From Pipra filicauda (lineage: Eukaryota; Chordata; Aves; Passeriformes; Pipridae): a stretch of DNA of 64,000 bases. Numbering within the stretch: the stretch's first letter is position 1; each line of letters begins with the position of its first letter. Below are positions 50,166 through 62,004 of the stretch, piece by piece. A program made the position numbers and the translations under genes. The stretch covers positions 1,815,224 through 1,879,223 of the forward strand of contig NW_024104998.1 in the NCBI RefSeq assembly GCF_003945595.2, in the 5' to 3' direction. The notes under the pieces are model-generated. The model did no database searches. It was not told the DNA's origin and worked only from the letters and a program-made list of their open reading frames with translations.

Positions 50166-52556
50166 CGGACCCCTGAATCAGCCACAGGAACCACGGAAGC
50201 TTTTCTGAGTAAGATTGTTGGGAAGGAGCTGAAAGCTGGGACAAGGGCCTATAAAACACAGGAAGCTAGACTTCATTAATCTTGCTGCTCCTCATCTTCT
50301 ACTGATTAAGTTTAAAGAAATGACCACCTCACTAATGAGAACACAGAAAGAAGAATCACTGATAAATTTTGGGCTCAGTATCAGATCATCAGTGGGTTTA
50401 CTTAGTTATTTTACTATAATAAAGCGTGTCAGCACAGACAAGACACTAGGAAACTCCATGAAATCCAGAAAACTCATGAAGAGTTGACAGCATTATACTA
50501 ATACACCTGTTATGCCATCTTGTCCCAGTACATAGTCATCGCTTCACACCATCCTTACCATACCTAAAAGATCACTGTGGAGACTGAAATGAAATATTTG
50601 AGATGATTAAATTTTATACTACCTTCCTATTATATATCATTTTTGGTTACACTTGATGAGGGGCCTTTCCGTGTCCCAATGTTGTCCCTAACCTACCTGT
50701 AGCCTAGAGATGAGTAGCTATTTGTACCATGTTCAGATAAATACAGAACAAGGTTTTGAAATGCACTGACCTGAAAAACCTGATGGCAAGTACCAAGGGA
50801 TTTGGAAGTCAAACCCCGCAGCCTTACATTATTATTCCTACACTCCTAAAAGCAGCATTTAATAAAAATTCGTTCTGCAGCAAGCTTGGACAGTGTTCCA
50901 TGAAGGCTGTCTCCTGCATTCTTAAAAAGCAAGTCAAAATACCTTCTTGCAAAGTGAATCCAAAACAGCATGGTTATGAATGTGATTCTCTTTCTCATCT
51001 GAGAAAGAGACTCTGCCATGGTGGGTTCACATCTGCTGCCAGCTGGGCCCATTTATCAGATGTTAGATTAACAGCAGAAGCTGGAGCAGCAGCAGGAAAA
51101 CAATCTGTCAAGATAAAGAAGACATAGATGAATATAACCCGTCAAAACTTGAAAACAAAGTAAGCATTGTTGCAAAAGGAATGGGAAAATGTGTCTGTTG
51201 AGTAATTGCTGTCTGGCAGTAAAATATCAGAAAATTCGCTTTGCCTGAGACTGTAGAGAAAGTCTGATGATACGATTTCTGTGGGACTGCTTCTATGAGA
51301 ACAGAAAATAAAAACAACAACAAAAAAAAAGCAGTAAAGCAATAGGAAAAAACCCCTTGGTATTAACATTTAAGAGGGGTTGTCTGGAGAAGAAAATTTA
51401 TGCAATGCCTTTGTTGAAGAACATCTGAATATTTAGACAGCTCCCACCAATGCTGGGAGTCAGTGGCTCTATAGAAAAAAAATACAAATAAAAATAGCAA
51501 GGTACTGTGTTAGACACACAAACTCATACACACAGTTCAAAGAAGCATTAGATATTTGAAAAAGGCTTCCACAGTAGCAACTGAAACAGGCTGCAGCTGC
51601 CTATGCCAGCAGAAAGTAAGAAACAAGGTCTGGATCATGAAAGGGAGGTTGGTTCCCAGCTGCAGGCTGCAAGACAGGGCCAGTCTCCATTCAGCTCAGT
51701 CTCCCAGCTTTCCCTAGTCAGTGACTCAAGTAACAGCTAAACTAGCTCAGCAATTTTCCTTAGGAAGCCCTGGAGGTTCCTCTAGACAACAACATATTTT
51801 CCTTTGTTTTTTTGCACACAGTAGTGGAAAGGGCGGAACACTCACCTGGCTTACTGTAGTCTTGAGCCTAGTTCTCTGGAAAGCACTCTAGATGATAATT
51901 GTTTAGTATCTTCTTGCTCATTTAGTATTTTTGCAAAAAGCCCCTATGGTTCACAGCTTTGGGTTCTCTCCTGGGAGCGGATACCTTTCTCGGTCAGAGA
52001 GGTAGAAGGTTTAAACCTGCATTCCCACAATATTATATGAATGGCCCAATCACCATCCCTACCTAACACCACCAAGACTTTCCCAGAGGATGTGGCATTT
52101 GCAAACTCAGAGACAAGGGGTAGGCTAGAGCCAGATCATTTGATACCCTGAACTGCCAGTCTGGGCTCTCTACTCCATCCCTGAGCAGAGTGTAAATCCA
52201 ATGCAAGCCCAAGGAGTGGCCAGTTTGATTTCAGCATCTCCTAGTGAAACAAAGCACTGCCAGGGCTCCTACTGGAGTGTTGAAGGTTGTGTGAATGTTG
52301 CTGTATGCCATCAGCTACAAAGGTATGGTGATTCCCAGGTCCTTGTTGTGATTTACCTGAGTGAAAGAGCTCACTAGATGTTCTTCCTTTTTATCAGTGG
52401 CTATGACCACTGGCTTTCACAGGTGGAGCAACATGCTGCTGTGTCTCAGTTGAAGAGACTGGAATGTTTGTTAAAGAGGATGAGTTATGAGACAGACCAA
52501 ACTCCTCTCTCTCAGCAATTGTAAATTCAAAAATTAAGGGGCTTTTATCGAGGAAG
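50166..52556. other. Unique DNA, no feature recognised
   Basis: A 123-codon plus frame (50756-51127) has no family resemblance and lacks splice or promoter support. Confidence 0.5.
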
Positions 52557-53406
52557 TGTGGAAAAAAAAGAAGAAATAACAACCCTTTATTAAAAGATAG
52601 ATGTATGTTGGCAAGAACAGTAACAGAACATAAAAACAACTAAACAATAGTCCTGTACCCAGAAGTCCCCTTCAAATAAAAGAAAAAAAGTCTGGATACT
52701 TCTCTGTCCTTTAGCGCAGTTCTAATCACGGTTGGCGGGGGCGCTGTTGGATCGCTGGAGGTGCAGAGCCTGCAGTGCTCTGTGGTGACCTGCAGGGGCG
52801 CTGTTGGGTCGCTGACGGTCACCACACGGGGAGGGGGTCTGGGGGGTGGTCTCGGATCGCAGGAGAAGCCGGAAAAAAACCAAAACAGAGACCCTTCCCG
52901 CAGTGGAAGAAGGGCAGGAGGAAAAGCAGTCCAGCCCCCCACGGGACTCACTGTTGTTCTCAGATGACGGTGTTTCAAAGCTCCTCTTTTTCTCCCAGCG
53001 AGCACAGAGACTCTCCGATGAAAATGCAGCAGGTCCGGGCTGGAGACAAAAGACAGCTCGCAGGCAAGTTGAGGCCAGCAGTCAGGGCTGACCAGGACAG
53101 GAAGCCAGAAAGACAGATCTCCAGGCCTTCTCTCCAAATGCCCGTATGCAGGCCCCCATCTCTGTCCAAGAGAGAGAACTCAGCCCTCTGACCTCTCCCC
53201 TTCCGAGCAGAGCCAGCCACCCCCTCCCAAAACTCCTCCCCTCTCCCCCAGCCTTTGATGGAGCCATCCGTTAGGAATGCGGTCTGGCCAGCTAGTTCTT
53301 TTGTAAGGCTAATTGACTCCTTTCCCCCTTTCCATTCAAACTCCATCTTTCCTACAGTGGGGGGCAGGGGGAAGAAAAAATTCTCCTGGATTTCTAACCT
53401 ATAACA
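52557..53406 (-). mobile_element. Antisense solo LTR
   Basis: On the minus strand it starts TGTTATAGGTTAG and ends TTTTCCACA, with AATAAA at about 52588-52583 just before a T-rich 3' end, as in LTRs. The GC-rich U3/R contains two copies of a 20-bp block built on gggcgctgttgg-tcgctg with a 58-bp period (52737 and 52795). No target duplication was seen. Frames of 165 and 147 codons inside are spurious. Confidence 0.6.
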
Positions 53407-56400
53407 TGGTGTCAACAATGTTTGCTCCCATTACACCCTCCATGAGAGATCCCTCTGAGCCAGGTCTGAAGGAGCAAACTGGCACAGAGAAGTCACTTTC
53501 AACCAGTCAGGCAACAAATCTGCTGTGTAACTACCTGTATTTCCAACATCTGTGTTATTTTCAAAGGATGCAGGAGTCCTGTTTGTCTGCCCTAAAAGCA
53601 AGAGAGGCTGTGCCATTTCCTGTGCCTGTGGAATCTTCAAAGGCAGATTGCAGAGACTTTGACTCAGGTATCTTCCTCCTTCTCTGAATCACATGCTTGT
53701 GCAGAAGCTGTTAGTCACTTTTGTCATCCATTCTAGCATGGGACAAAAAGTTGAGCTCAGTGAAGTACTTTGTAAATATAAATATCTCCTAACAGGAAAA
53801 AAGTAACTTCCTTCCTCTATGGAAACTGTAAACAAGAAAATAAAAATACCTTCTTGACATAGTTGCTGGATCCACCTCTGGTATTTCTTAAGCATGTGCT
53901 GTCAGTATAACCAGTTGGATGATTTCCCCACACAGCATCCAAAACACATTTCCAGCTACAGCTGCTCTGCACTTGCTGAAGAAAGGCAGTCATAGTCTCA
54001 GAGGACTCTGCACTGGCTGCACAAGTGACCTCATCATTTTTGCTGTATTTTGTGTATGATGTCAATAGCTAAGAAAGAAACAGGTCCGCATCTTGCATCA
54101 TCAGAAAAGAGTTTGAAAACAAAATACATTTTCCTATTTATCTCAAACTATTCCACAGTTACCCATATGTAGCAGGGTTGGTGTATTTTTTTTCCTAAAG
54201 TAGAAAAGGTGGAGAAGTTGCCAACAGCAGCCATGCTATTCCTTGAAATACACTTACCAGCTCCAAGAGTTCTGGAGTTAAAAAGACTTTGAATCATTTC
54301 AACTAGAATTTTTCTGTTGCAAAGTCTATGCACTGGAATGCCTTCTCATTGAACTTTCCCATAAACTAAAGAAACATGTACTGGTGACTTGTGACCACCG
54401 AGCAATTGAACCAGCTCCCTAACAGAAATAATTCCTAGGCAGTCAGACTTGTTTGAGGAAAATGACACAATGGAGAGTGACATTAACTGTCACTGAGGTA
54501 ATGGACAAAGCTGCATTCAGGTTTGTACATCCATCCTATACAGATTGTAGTTCTAATGCCTGGGAGGAGATGCACTGTTTACAACTATTACAACTGCTCC
54601 TGGCAGAGGCTCTGGTTTATATATGATTTATATATATATTCTTCTTCTGTGTTTGTGTTTCTTAGAAAAGAAAGAGGGTTTGTTTTAAAGAAAGCAGAAC
54701 ATGTGTACATATGGGTTTCTTAGAAAAGTACTGCCCTCTGCTCACAGCAGGCAACCCGAGAATTTCCCAGCTGGGTGGAAGGAGGGAATCTGTGAAACTA
54801 AATCAGGGCTCCACTGCTTGACAGCCACTGAGAGCAACTCTCTCTTCTGCATCTGCACTCAAGATGCAGGAGAGGACCTCTCTCTGACAGCAGCAGCAGT
54901 TCAGAGGCCAGGCAGTGAAGGCTTTCGTCCTCTGTCTGTGGAACAGCCCACTATGACATGAAATAGGCTGCCAAATGTCCAAGGTCTGCCAAGCACAGCA
55001 CGAGCTGCAGCTGAGCTAGGTGTTGAGGGAACAAGCTGCTTCTTCCTGAGCTGTGGTGTCACTGAGGGGCACTATGAATTCACCATTTTAGAAACTTCCA
55101 GACTTTCTAGGGAACCAGTGAAATGGGAATGGGATTAAATGTGTTTTTAACTGTAATTCGTGGGTTCAGATTAGAGTAGGCTACAACAGAGATCTGTGAT
55201 GACCAACTGTGACCTGCCTATTGGCTCTTGAATTGCACACCGAGAAGTACTGTGCTTCTGAGGGCAGATCCCATGCTCAGAAGCAAGGAGATCTCTCCAA
55301 ATCCCAGAAATGGGCACCACAGGGAAGACTAAATGAACATAAGTCCTGCAGTCAGGAGCAAGGTGATTCAAGGAAGAAAAATGAGCAACTTGTCTCACTG
55401 ATGATTATACCATAGCATTTCTAGAAGCGTATAGAACCTGAGATGGCCAATACAGATTGGCTAAGGGATTCTAGAAAGTAGCCACTTGATTGTTCTAGTC
55501 AATTCTATAAAGTAGCCACTTGATTGTTCTAGTCAATTCATCATACTTCTGCTTACTTCTACTCCTTGGTCTAATTTTATCCTAGTGCTGCTCTTCAACA
55601 GTATTTTGTTCAGCCATGTGTAAGCAAGATCAGTTCTAAAGCTACTTTCCTTTCTTTCAAGGACTAAGCTCAGGTCCATCTTTGTTTGCATTACTTAGCT
55701 CAGTGCCCAAAATCAAGACCTCTGTTGCCTTACTTATAAATACCTTTCAGTGTCTGCAGATAACTAGATTTACCATTAATCATTAATTACAACTACAGTC
55801 AAAAGCCCAAGCAAGTTCACCTTACTTCACTGCACTTTGAACCTTGCAGCTCTGTTTTTAAGGTAATATTCATGCCAACAGACTTTAACATCTGAGTTAC
55901 ACCCTAGGCAACTTAGCTCAGCCAGACTGGGAGATGGTTATATAAGAATTTTGGTAATCTGATCTGATGAACCCACAACTGGACTTCTTGAAAGGCAGCC
56001 ACCTTCCTAAGTCAACATTCAAAATGTTCATGCCATAGGAGATTTATGCTAGCTGCAGAGGGAAGCAGAAGAAAAGGCAAACTGAACTTCTAGGTCTTCA
56101 TACCCCTCTCTCAATACAACTGTCCCCTTTAGTGGGAACAAAACTCCTCTTGATACTTTCTCTTCCCATTCTCTCGCGGTGAGGTGAGCTCTGCAAGTAG
56201 TAGTGGCTCATAGCCTACTTGTCTGAGGCTGAACCCAGCACATCACCTCCGCCTTTCAAACAAGCCCATAGGTCTGCTTCCAAATGACCTTCCCCTGCTT
56301 TTAGAAACTCTATCTAATGCCAGAAAGCTTGTCTCTGTAATCCTACTACCTTCCCCTGCCTCTGTAAACAACCTCTTCCTCAGCACCCACTGCTATGCAA

Positions 56401-57781
56401 AGCAGCTTCCCTGGTGGCTTTGCATGTCTCAAACCAACCTCCTATGTGCTTCTGCCTTTCATTTATATGTGCTTGAATATGTACTTGTATATGAAATACA
56501 AACTCTTGATTACTCTGATTTTTTTATTCTCTCAAGAATTTCCTCATCAATGTGCTTCCATGCACCATATATAAAAGGACCTGTGCAAGATGAAGTTGTA
56601 CAGTGTATGAGCTGGAGCAAATCTCTGTGATCATTCACATGCTATACATCGCATGAAGTTATTCCGATCTACTGCTTGTGTTCTTCAAAGAAGTTCTGAC
56701 ACTTGGTAACATCCCATATCAATGCTCAGTCTGCTCATCCTACATTTTTACTCAACAAATTTATGCAAACTAATGCCCCTCTCACTGTGATGCTACGCAA
56801 ATATTTTGCAGCTGAAATCTCAGCCTATAAATAACTCCATGTCTGGCAGTGCCTACCAGCATGTATAAAGCATTCCCACAAATATAACCAAGCAGCAAGA
56901 CTAGAAATGAGGAAACAATCACATAAAGCTAGCACTTCACCACACAGAATCTCCGTACAAACAGATGTGAAAATACAGATTTCCCCAGTTGCAATGAAAG
57001 AACATTTTGTTCTGGGATTACATATGCAAGCTCTAGCAGGAATTATTTAGCTTGAAATGGGTGAAGATAAATTAATACGGTTTCCATTGAATATGCCAGG
57101 ACAATTATTTTCAGCCCATTTAAAAATATTCACAGAATGTACTTCAACATAGCATCACAAGGACTGATTGAAAAAAACAGTGCAGGCAGGATGGAAGCCT
57201 ATAGCTAAGGACACGTAAGTACATTCACTCTGGATTTGGCCTTGTAGTAGGGAGTAATAGGATACTGCAGGGAAAGTTGTAGATGGCCCTTACTAATATT
57301 TTAATAAAAGGAAAGCCATAAGAGGTTTATGACCATTTCTATCCTATTTTATCTTCTTCTCAAACCAACATTTTCTGAGCTGTAGGAGGGGAACTAGACT
57401 CGCTACTGCTGAGACAGATTTCTGCGCTCAGGATGCTGAGTCATGGTGCAGGGGAAGCTGCTCCCACAGGCCACCAGCATTTCTGATGCATCAAGAGAAA
57501 GTTCCTTACCTCAAGTTACAGGAACAACTACAAAGCACTTGAGTTCTGATTAAGAAAAAAAATCAGGTTGAACAATGCATTTGGTGTGAGGCTGGAGTAA
57601 GTGCATACTTTTGATCAAGTGAAAAATCAAAGACTAAACACCACCGATGTATTAACAGTTAAGAATGTGATATTTTAAAATCTTCTAATCATGTGCAGCT
57701 AAATAACAGAAAATCTTCCTGAAATTAGCCCAGTGCAGTCCTGTTTGAGCAAGTTCAACTCAATGCATTTATTCTCATGTT
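53407..57781. other. Unique DNA, no gene recognised
   Basis: Only the 34-bp tandem duplication at 55468 stands out. Frames of up to 86 codons were not supported. Confidence 0.5.
55468..55535. repeat. 34-bp tandem duplication
   Basis: Two adjacent copies, 55468-55501 and 55502-55535, each starting attcta-aaagtagccac and differing at one base (G/T). Confidence 0.95.
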
Positions 57782-57794
57782 ACTTTCATTCAAG
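57782..57794. repeat. Target-site duplication, left copy (SINE)
   Basis: actttcattcaag, identical to 58134-58146. Confidence 0.9.
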
Positions 57795-58133
57795 GGGCCC
57801 CCTGGTGGTCTAGTGGTTAGGATGCGGTGCTCTCACTGCCGTGGCCAAGGTTCGATTCCCGGTCAGGGAACTCCTCCGGGCAGATGGAGCTTGTCAGCCC
57901 TGTAAGGCCATCCATCTAAGAGAAGGTCACTCTAAACAAACCTACGTCCTGAGGATCTCGCTGCCACCGTCCAAGCTCGCTCGGCCCCGGCAGATGAACC
58001 TCAGGATTAAAGGGTGGGCTCAGTTCAGCGCACACTGTGTCTCACCTAAAAAATCCACTGCGCAGGCTCGAAGGGTAATGACCTTTCCCAAATCTTCATT
58101 CGCGAAGACTGGCCATGATGATGAGATGAGATG
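57795..58133 (+). mobile_element. tRNA-Glu-headed SINE with an RTE-LINE-derived body
   Basis: The head (57799-57870) is a tRNA-Glu(CTC)-like pseudogene with A box tggtctagtgg (57806-57816) and B box ggttcgattcc (57849-57859), the RNA polymerase III internal promoter. The body 57878-58073 matches, at equal length (196 bp), the reverse complement of 11470-11665 near the 5' end of the RTE LINE. The tail 58074-58133 matches the LINE 3' end (reverse complement of 7878-7926) and finishes in GATGA-type repeats. Perfect 13-bp direct repeats actttcattcaag flank it at 57782-57794 and 58134-58146. It should be transcribed by Pol III and mobilised in trans by the RTE LINE through the shared 3' end. tRNA-Glu plus LINE pieces recalls bovine Bov-tA, which depends on the RTE element BovB. 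Confidence 0.92.
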
Positions 58134-58146
58134 ACTTTCATTCAAG
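58134..58146. repeat. Target-site duplication, right copy (SINE)
   Basis: actttcattcaag, identical to 57782-57794. Confidence 0.9.
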
Positions 58147-61100
58147 CGCTGGACATGGCCAGGTTAGATGCACAATGAGAGGTCTCTCCTTTTCTAGCCA
58201 TACACATTGTGTTGCACTGGGCACAGCAAAATAGCCATCCCAGCATATGTGCAATTTGAAAAATAAACATCATAAAACTCAGAAGAATGCTGTTACTGGC
58301 ATAGGGATCCTGTTCTGTCTCTTCACTGTTGTGACACGGCATTGCACAGGTCTTTAAAGAAAGCATAAAAACTTAACTGTGTAGATTATAAACAAAACAT
58401 TTAATATATGTTTTCAAGGGACTTCCATGTTGCAGTTTAGAATTCCATTTGGTAAAAGAAGGAATCCTTCACAAACCTCATCTTCACTAAATAAAACATA
58501 TAACTTCAAGGTCAAGTGAAACAACCAAAATATTCAAACCAGATCCTGACCGTTAACTACGTCGGTTCCTAGAATCACAAAAGAATCCATAAGCACAAAA
58601 TGTGGGGGTTTTTTGAGTTTTCTAGATTGATAGTAATTTAGGAAACCCAGTATGTGATTCATCCTAGCTAGATTGTACCATCTCAAAGCTGGACTTCTAG
58701 CTAAGCCAGGACTGACTTCTCTCATCTATATAAAACATCTATGTGTGAACAACGTAGACTGTTCTCTGGCAAAGATTACTCTGTACCACCCACAGAGAAA
58801 GTTCACATTATTGTAATCAGATTTTTTACTTTTTTTTTTTAAATAGGGATTCAGGGTGGGATATTAAAGAAAAATTCATATGTAGTAATCAGCTACAATA
58901 TTACCTCTGCATTTTGCATTAAACCAAGTAATCACTGACACAATAAGCTCACATCCATACACAGTTTTCATTAAAACACTGCATAATATGGTAGCCATTT
59001 TGGCACAGCTGCCTCACAGTAGCAACAGCTGAGGGAGAAAACTGAATGCTTGCACACTACTCTGATGAATTAGGTGTTTAGGCTGATTTTAATAATTAAA
59101 AACAAACAAAAAAACAAAATTGGAAAAAACCCTCAGTGTTTTAAAAATTGAGCCAAATGCTCAAGATTCAATCCCATAATTCCTGATCTACTTGAAATGA
59201 ACATCTGTTGTCAGCCAAAGCCATTTTGGAAACAGTGAGTAAGACTTCAACCCCTTATGCTAAAGCCAAAAGAGCCGGCACAAATTCTATCACCTTTTCT
59301 GAGGTTTTCATATAGGATTCCTTGCTCAGAACATGCAAGTGCTCAAACTCAGGAATGCCCAGTTGTGGAGTTCTAATTGCATTGCAGGTTCTTTGACTTC
59401 ATCACTATTATGTCATGGTCTCACTTTTACATTGCCAGCAATACGGAAGCCCCATGCTCCATCTCTACTACACATCCCGATTTGGGCACACCTGTCCTTA
59501 CACCAACATCTTTATTAAAATCTCATGAAGCATGCATTTCACTTTTATATTTTTGTTCAGCCTGTCACAAGTCAGCAGTGTGCATTTTGTCACCAGACTC
59601 CAGGAGCTTTCGGCATTGTCCAAACTGTACCAAACTGTAGGCACACCGCTTGATCTCCTGGTCAGAATTGGAGCATGAGACCTCTTGCTGTTAACAGGAC
59701 AGTCTCAGTGGTAGAGCAACGTGAGGCAGGCTTCATTAGGTATCAGGAAAGCGTCAGGATTACAATTCTTTACTCCTCCTTGGAGTGTGGCCTTGGAGAA
59801 GGTGTAAAGGGATCAGGTTGCTGCTACTGTCCAGAAGGCATTGGAGGCAGCCTGCAGCTGACAGCTGGGATCTGGAGGAAGCTGCTGTCTGCTTGGTATT
59901 AGTAGAAGAGGTCTCAGGAAATGGCAAAAGACATACAGCTGTACCTCTGCAAAGGATGCTGGGTTGCCTCTGTGATGGCTGACAACACCACCTCAAAACA
60001 GTGCCAGAGATTTTCTTGGAAAAGCAGAAAAGTCCACAATGTAGATCTACAGTGGTCCATAAGAGACACATGAACATCCCGAGCCTTTTACACTGATCAG
60101 GTACTTGAATTCACATGCTGCCATCAGGGAAAATATGGTAATGACAGACAAAAAACCTTGGTGTTCAAATACATTTTAGTTTGAGTATATAAAGGGTTCA
60201 TATCTTTAGTCTCTGGTGCCCTAACAACTTGACCAGCTGAAGAGATGGCTTGCATATTTTCTGGTGATGAGCTACTCTTCTTGAAGTGGGCTCTGAAAAA
60301 TGTATTGCTTAAAAATGCACCGCGATCATGGTTGAACACGGCAGAGGTGGTAAAAATGAGAGGGACTATTCCCAGTGCTCCTGTGTTTAGTTATCAGAAC
60401 ACAGCAGTATGGAGTTTAAGTCTGGCCCTCCTTGTAGGTAAAAATTTCCCATAATTGAAATATATAAATTACAGAAACATACCTAATCATCAACAATAAA
60501 AAATCATCCAAAACAAAGCAGCATGAAATGAATAGCACCAAGGCTCTTGAGATCCATAAATCCACTGTATAAAAGTGAAAATGACAGTACATAGGCCTAA
60601 ATAAAAAAGGTATTCCAGTGTTAACTGAGCGAGTGCAGTCCTGAGAGTGCTGAGAACAGTGTTTTTACAAAGAAGCTATCTGGAAGCTGTAACAATATAG
60701 AGGTAGAAAATAGATGAGGATTTGAGTGGTAGTAAGAAACTGGTTATGATCACACCACCATTCCCTTGAGTTTATTCAGTTCATTTTTTGAAGTCAACAG
60801 GAATTTTGTCATTTGTCCTCTGTGGAAGAAAAACTGGACCTTAACTGGAGGCTGCATATCACTGTAGAGCTTGGATTTCCAAAAATGCTAGAATATTCCT
60901 TTTGAACAGAAACTATTGCACATTTTATTACCAGAGCAAAGTTAGTAAGTACGTAATACTCTGTTCGTAGCGTGTAATGCATATGTGTTCAGTGTTCTGG
61001 GAGATGAAGAGTAAATTGTGAAACTTCAAAATAGGATACACGCTACCTCACAGGATTGTTTCTATCAGTAGCTCCATGACACATGACAATATGCAGCATA

Positions 61101-61852
61101 GGACTTAATTCTACTGTCATCTGCTTGAATACACAAACTCCAGAGAAAGTTATGTTTGCTTCACTGAAAGCAGAATTAACCCCTTTGTCAGGAGTAGGAA
61201 ATTTTGATATGCACATCCAGACATAACCTAAGCCTGAAGATAATTCAGCAGACAGGCTGGCTGGCAGATACACAGTTTTTGGCATGTGGATTACGGGTCA
61301 CAGATGTATTTTTCCAGCCTGCAGACACTAAAGGCTAGAGTTCAGTATCAAATAAGGAAAAAGAAATCAAAAGAACAAACAACATCTCACAGCATTTTAC
61401 CAGAATCCTTATTCAGTACTGTACTATTGTTGCTGAGTTGAATTCCGGATTTCCAGTTCAGTGACCTGGATGAACACCCGTCAAAATAATCACAGCTTTG
61501 TTTCTTCTGTACTGGCCTCTGAACAGCCTTCAGGTCAAAATTATATTATTGAGATTAGCACCATGGCAATTACCTATTGGAACAGTTTAAAGTTCTTCGA
61601 ATACAAGTTATGGTTCAGGAAGGAATACAAGACGTTTATAAAAAATTACTTCTTCGAAGAAAAGAAATTCTATTAAAAATATATAATCCATGATACAACA
61701 TTCCATTTTACCTGTCATGGAAAATAAAAAATAGTGCATACATAGAATGCACTCAAAATACATGAGGCCAAATTCTGCACTGAATTAAGTGAGAACTTTG
61801 CTGATGTACTAGCTGGAAATCTTCTTTTATGGCCACTGTAATCACTAAGATT
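58147..61852. other. Unique DNA downstream of the CSPG4-like gene
   Basis: May include distal 3' UTR on the minus strand. No other gene or repeat was recognised; the 105-codon minus frame at 59760-60077 has no motif. Confidence 0.5.
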
Positions 61853-61871
61853 TTTATTATTATTATTATTT
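61851..61871. repeat. (TTA)n microsatellite
   Basis: Short run of tta units. It overlaps the candidate poly(A) signal of the CSPG4-like gene. Confidence 0.9.
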
Positions 61872-62004
61872 CACAGGTATTTAGATTTCATCTAGTGCAT
61901 CATTTGACCTATAATAAATGAGTGTATAAAGAACAAATTATATGTCAACAACGTATATTCTCTGTTCCGTACTACATCAATTAGCATGACCAAAACCGGA
62001 GTAA
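61853..62004 (-). other. Putative 3' UTR of the CSPG4-like gene with a poly(A) signal
   Basis: Reading leftwards from the stop codon, the first AATAAA on the minus strand is at 61858-61853, about 150 nt downstream. It lies inside a short ATT/TTA microsatellite (61851-61871), so the hexamer may be fortuitous. Distal poly(A) sites are possible; vertebrate 3' UTRs are often longer. Confidence 0.4.

Noticed and set aside
52640..53137. 165-codon minus-strand frame and an overlapping 138-codon plus frame
   Set aside because: Both are inside the GC-rich antisense LTR. GC-rich sequence gives long chance frames, and neither shows domains.
57799..57870. A functional tRNA-Glu(CTC) gene
   Set aside because: It is tRNA-like and has A and B boxes, but several stem positions differ from a normal tRNA-Glu. 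It is continuous with a LINE-derived body inside a 13-bp target duplication, so it is the SINE head.
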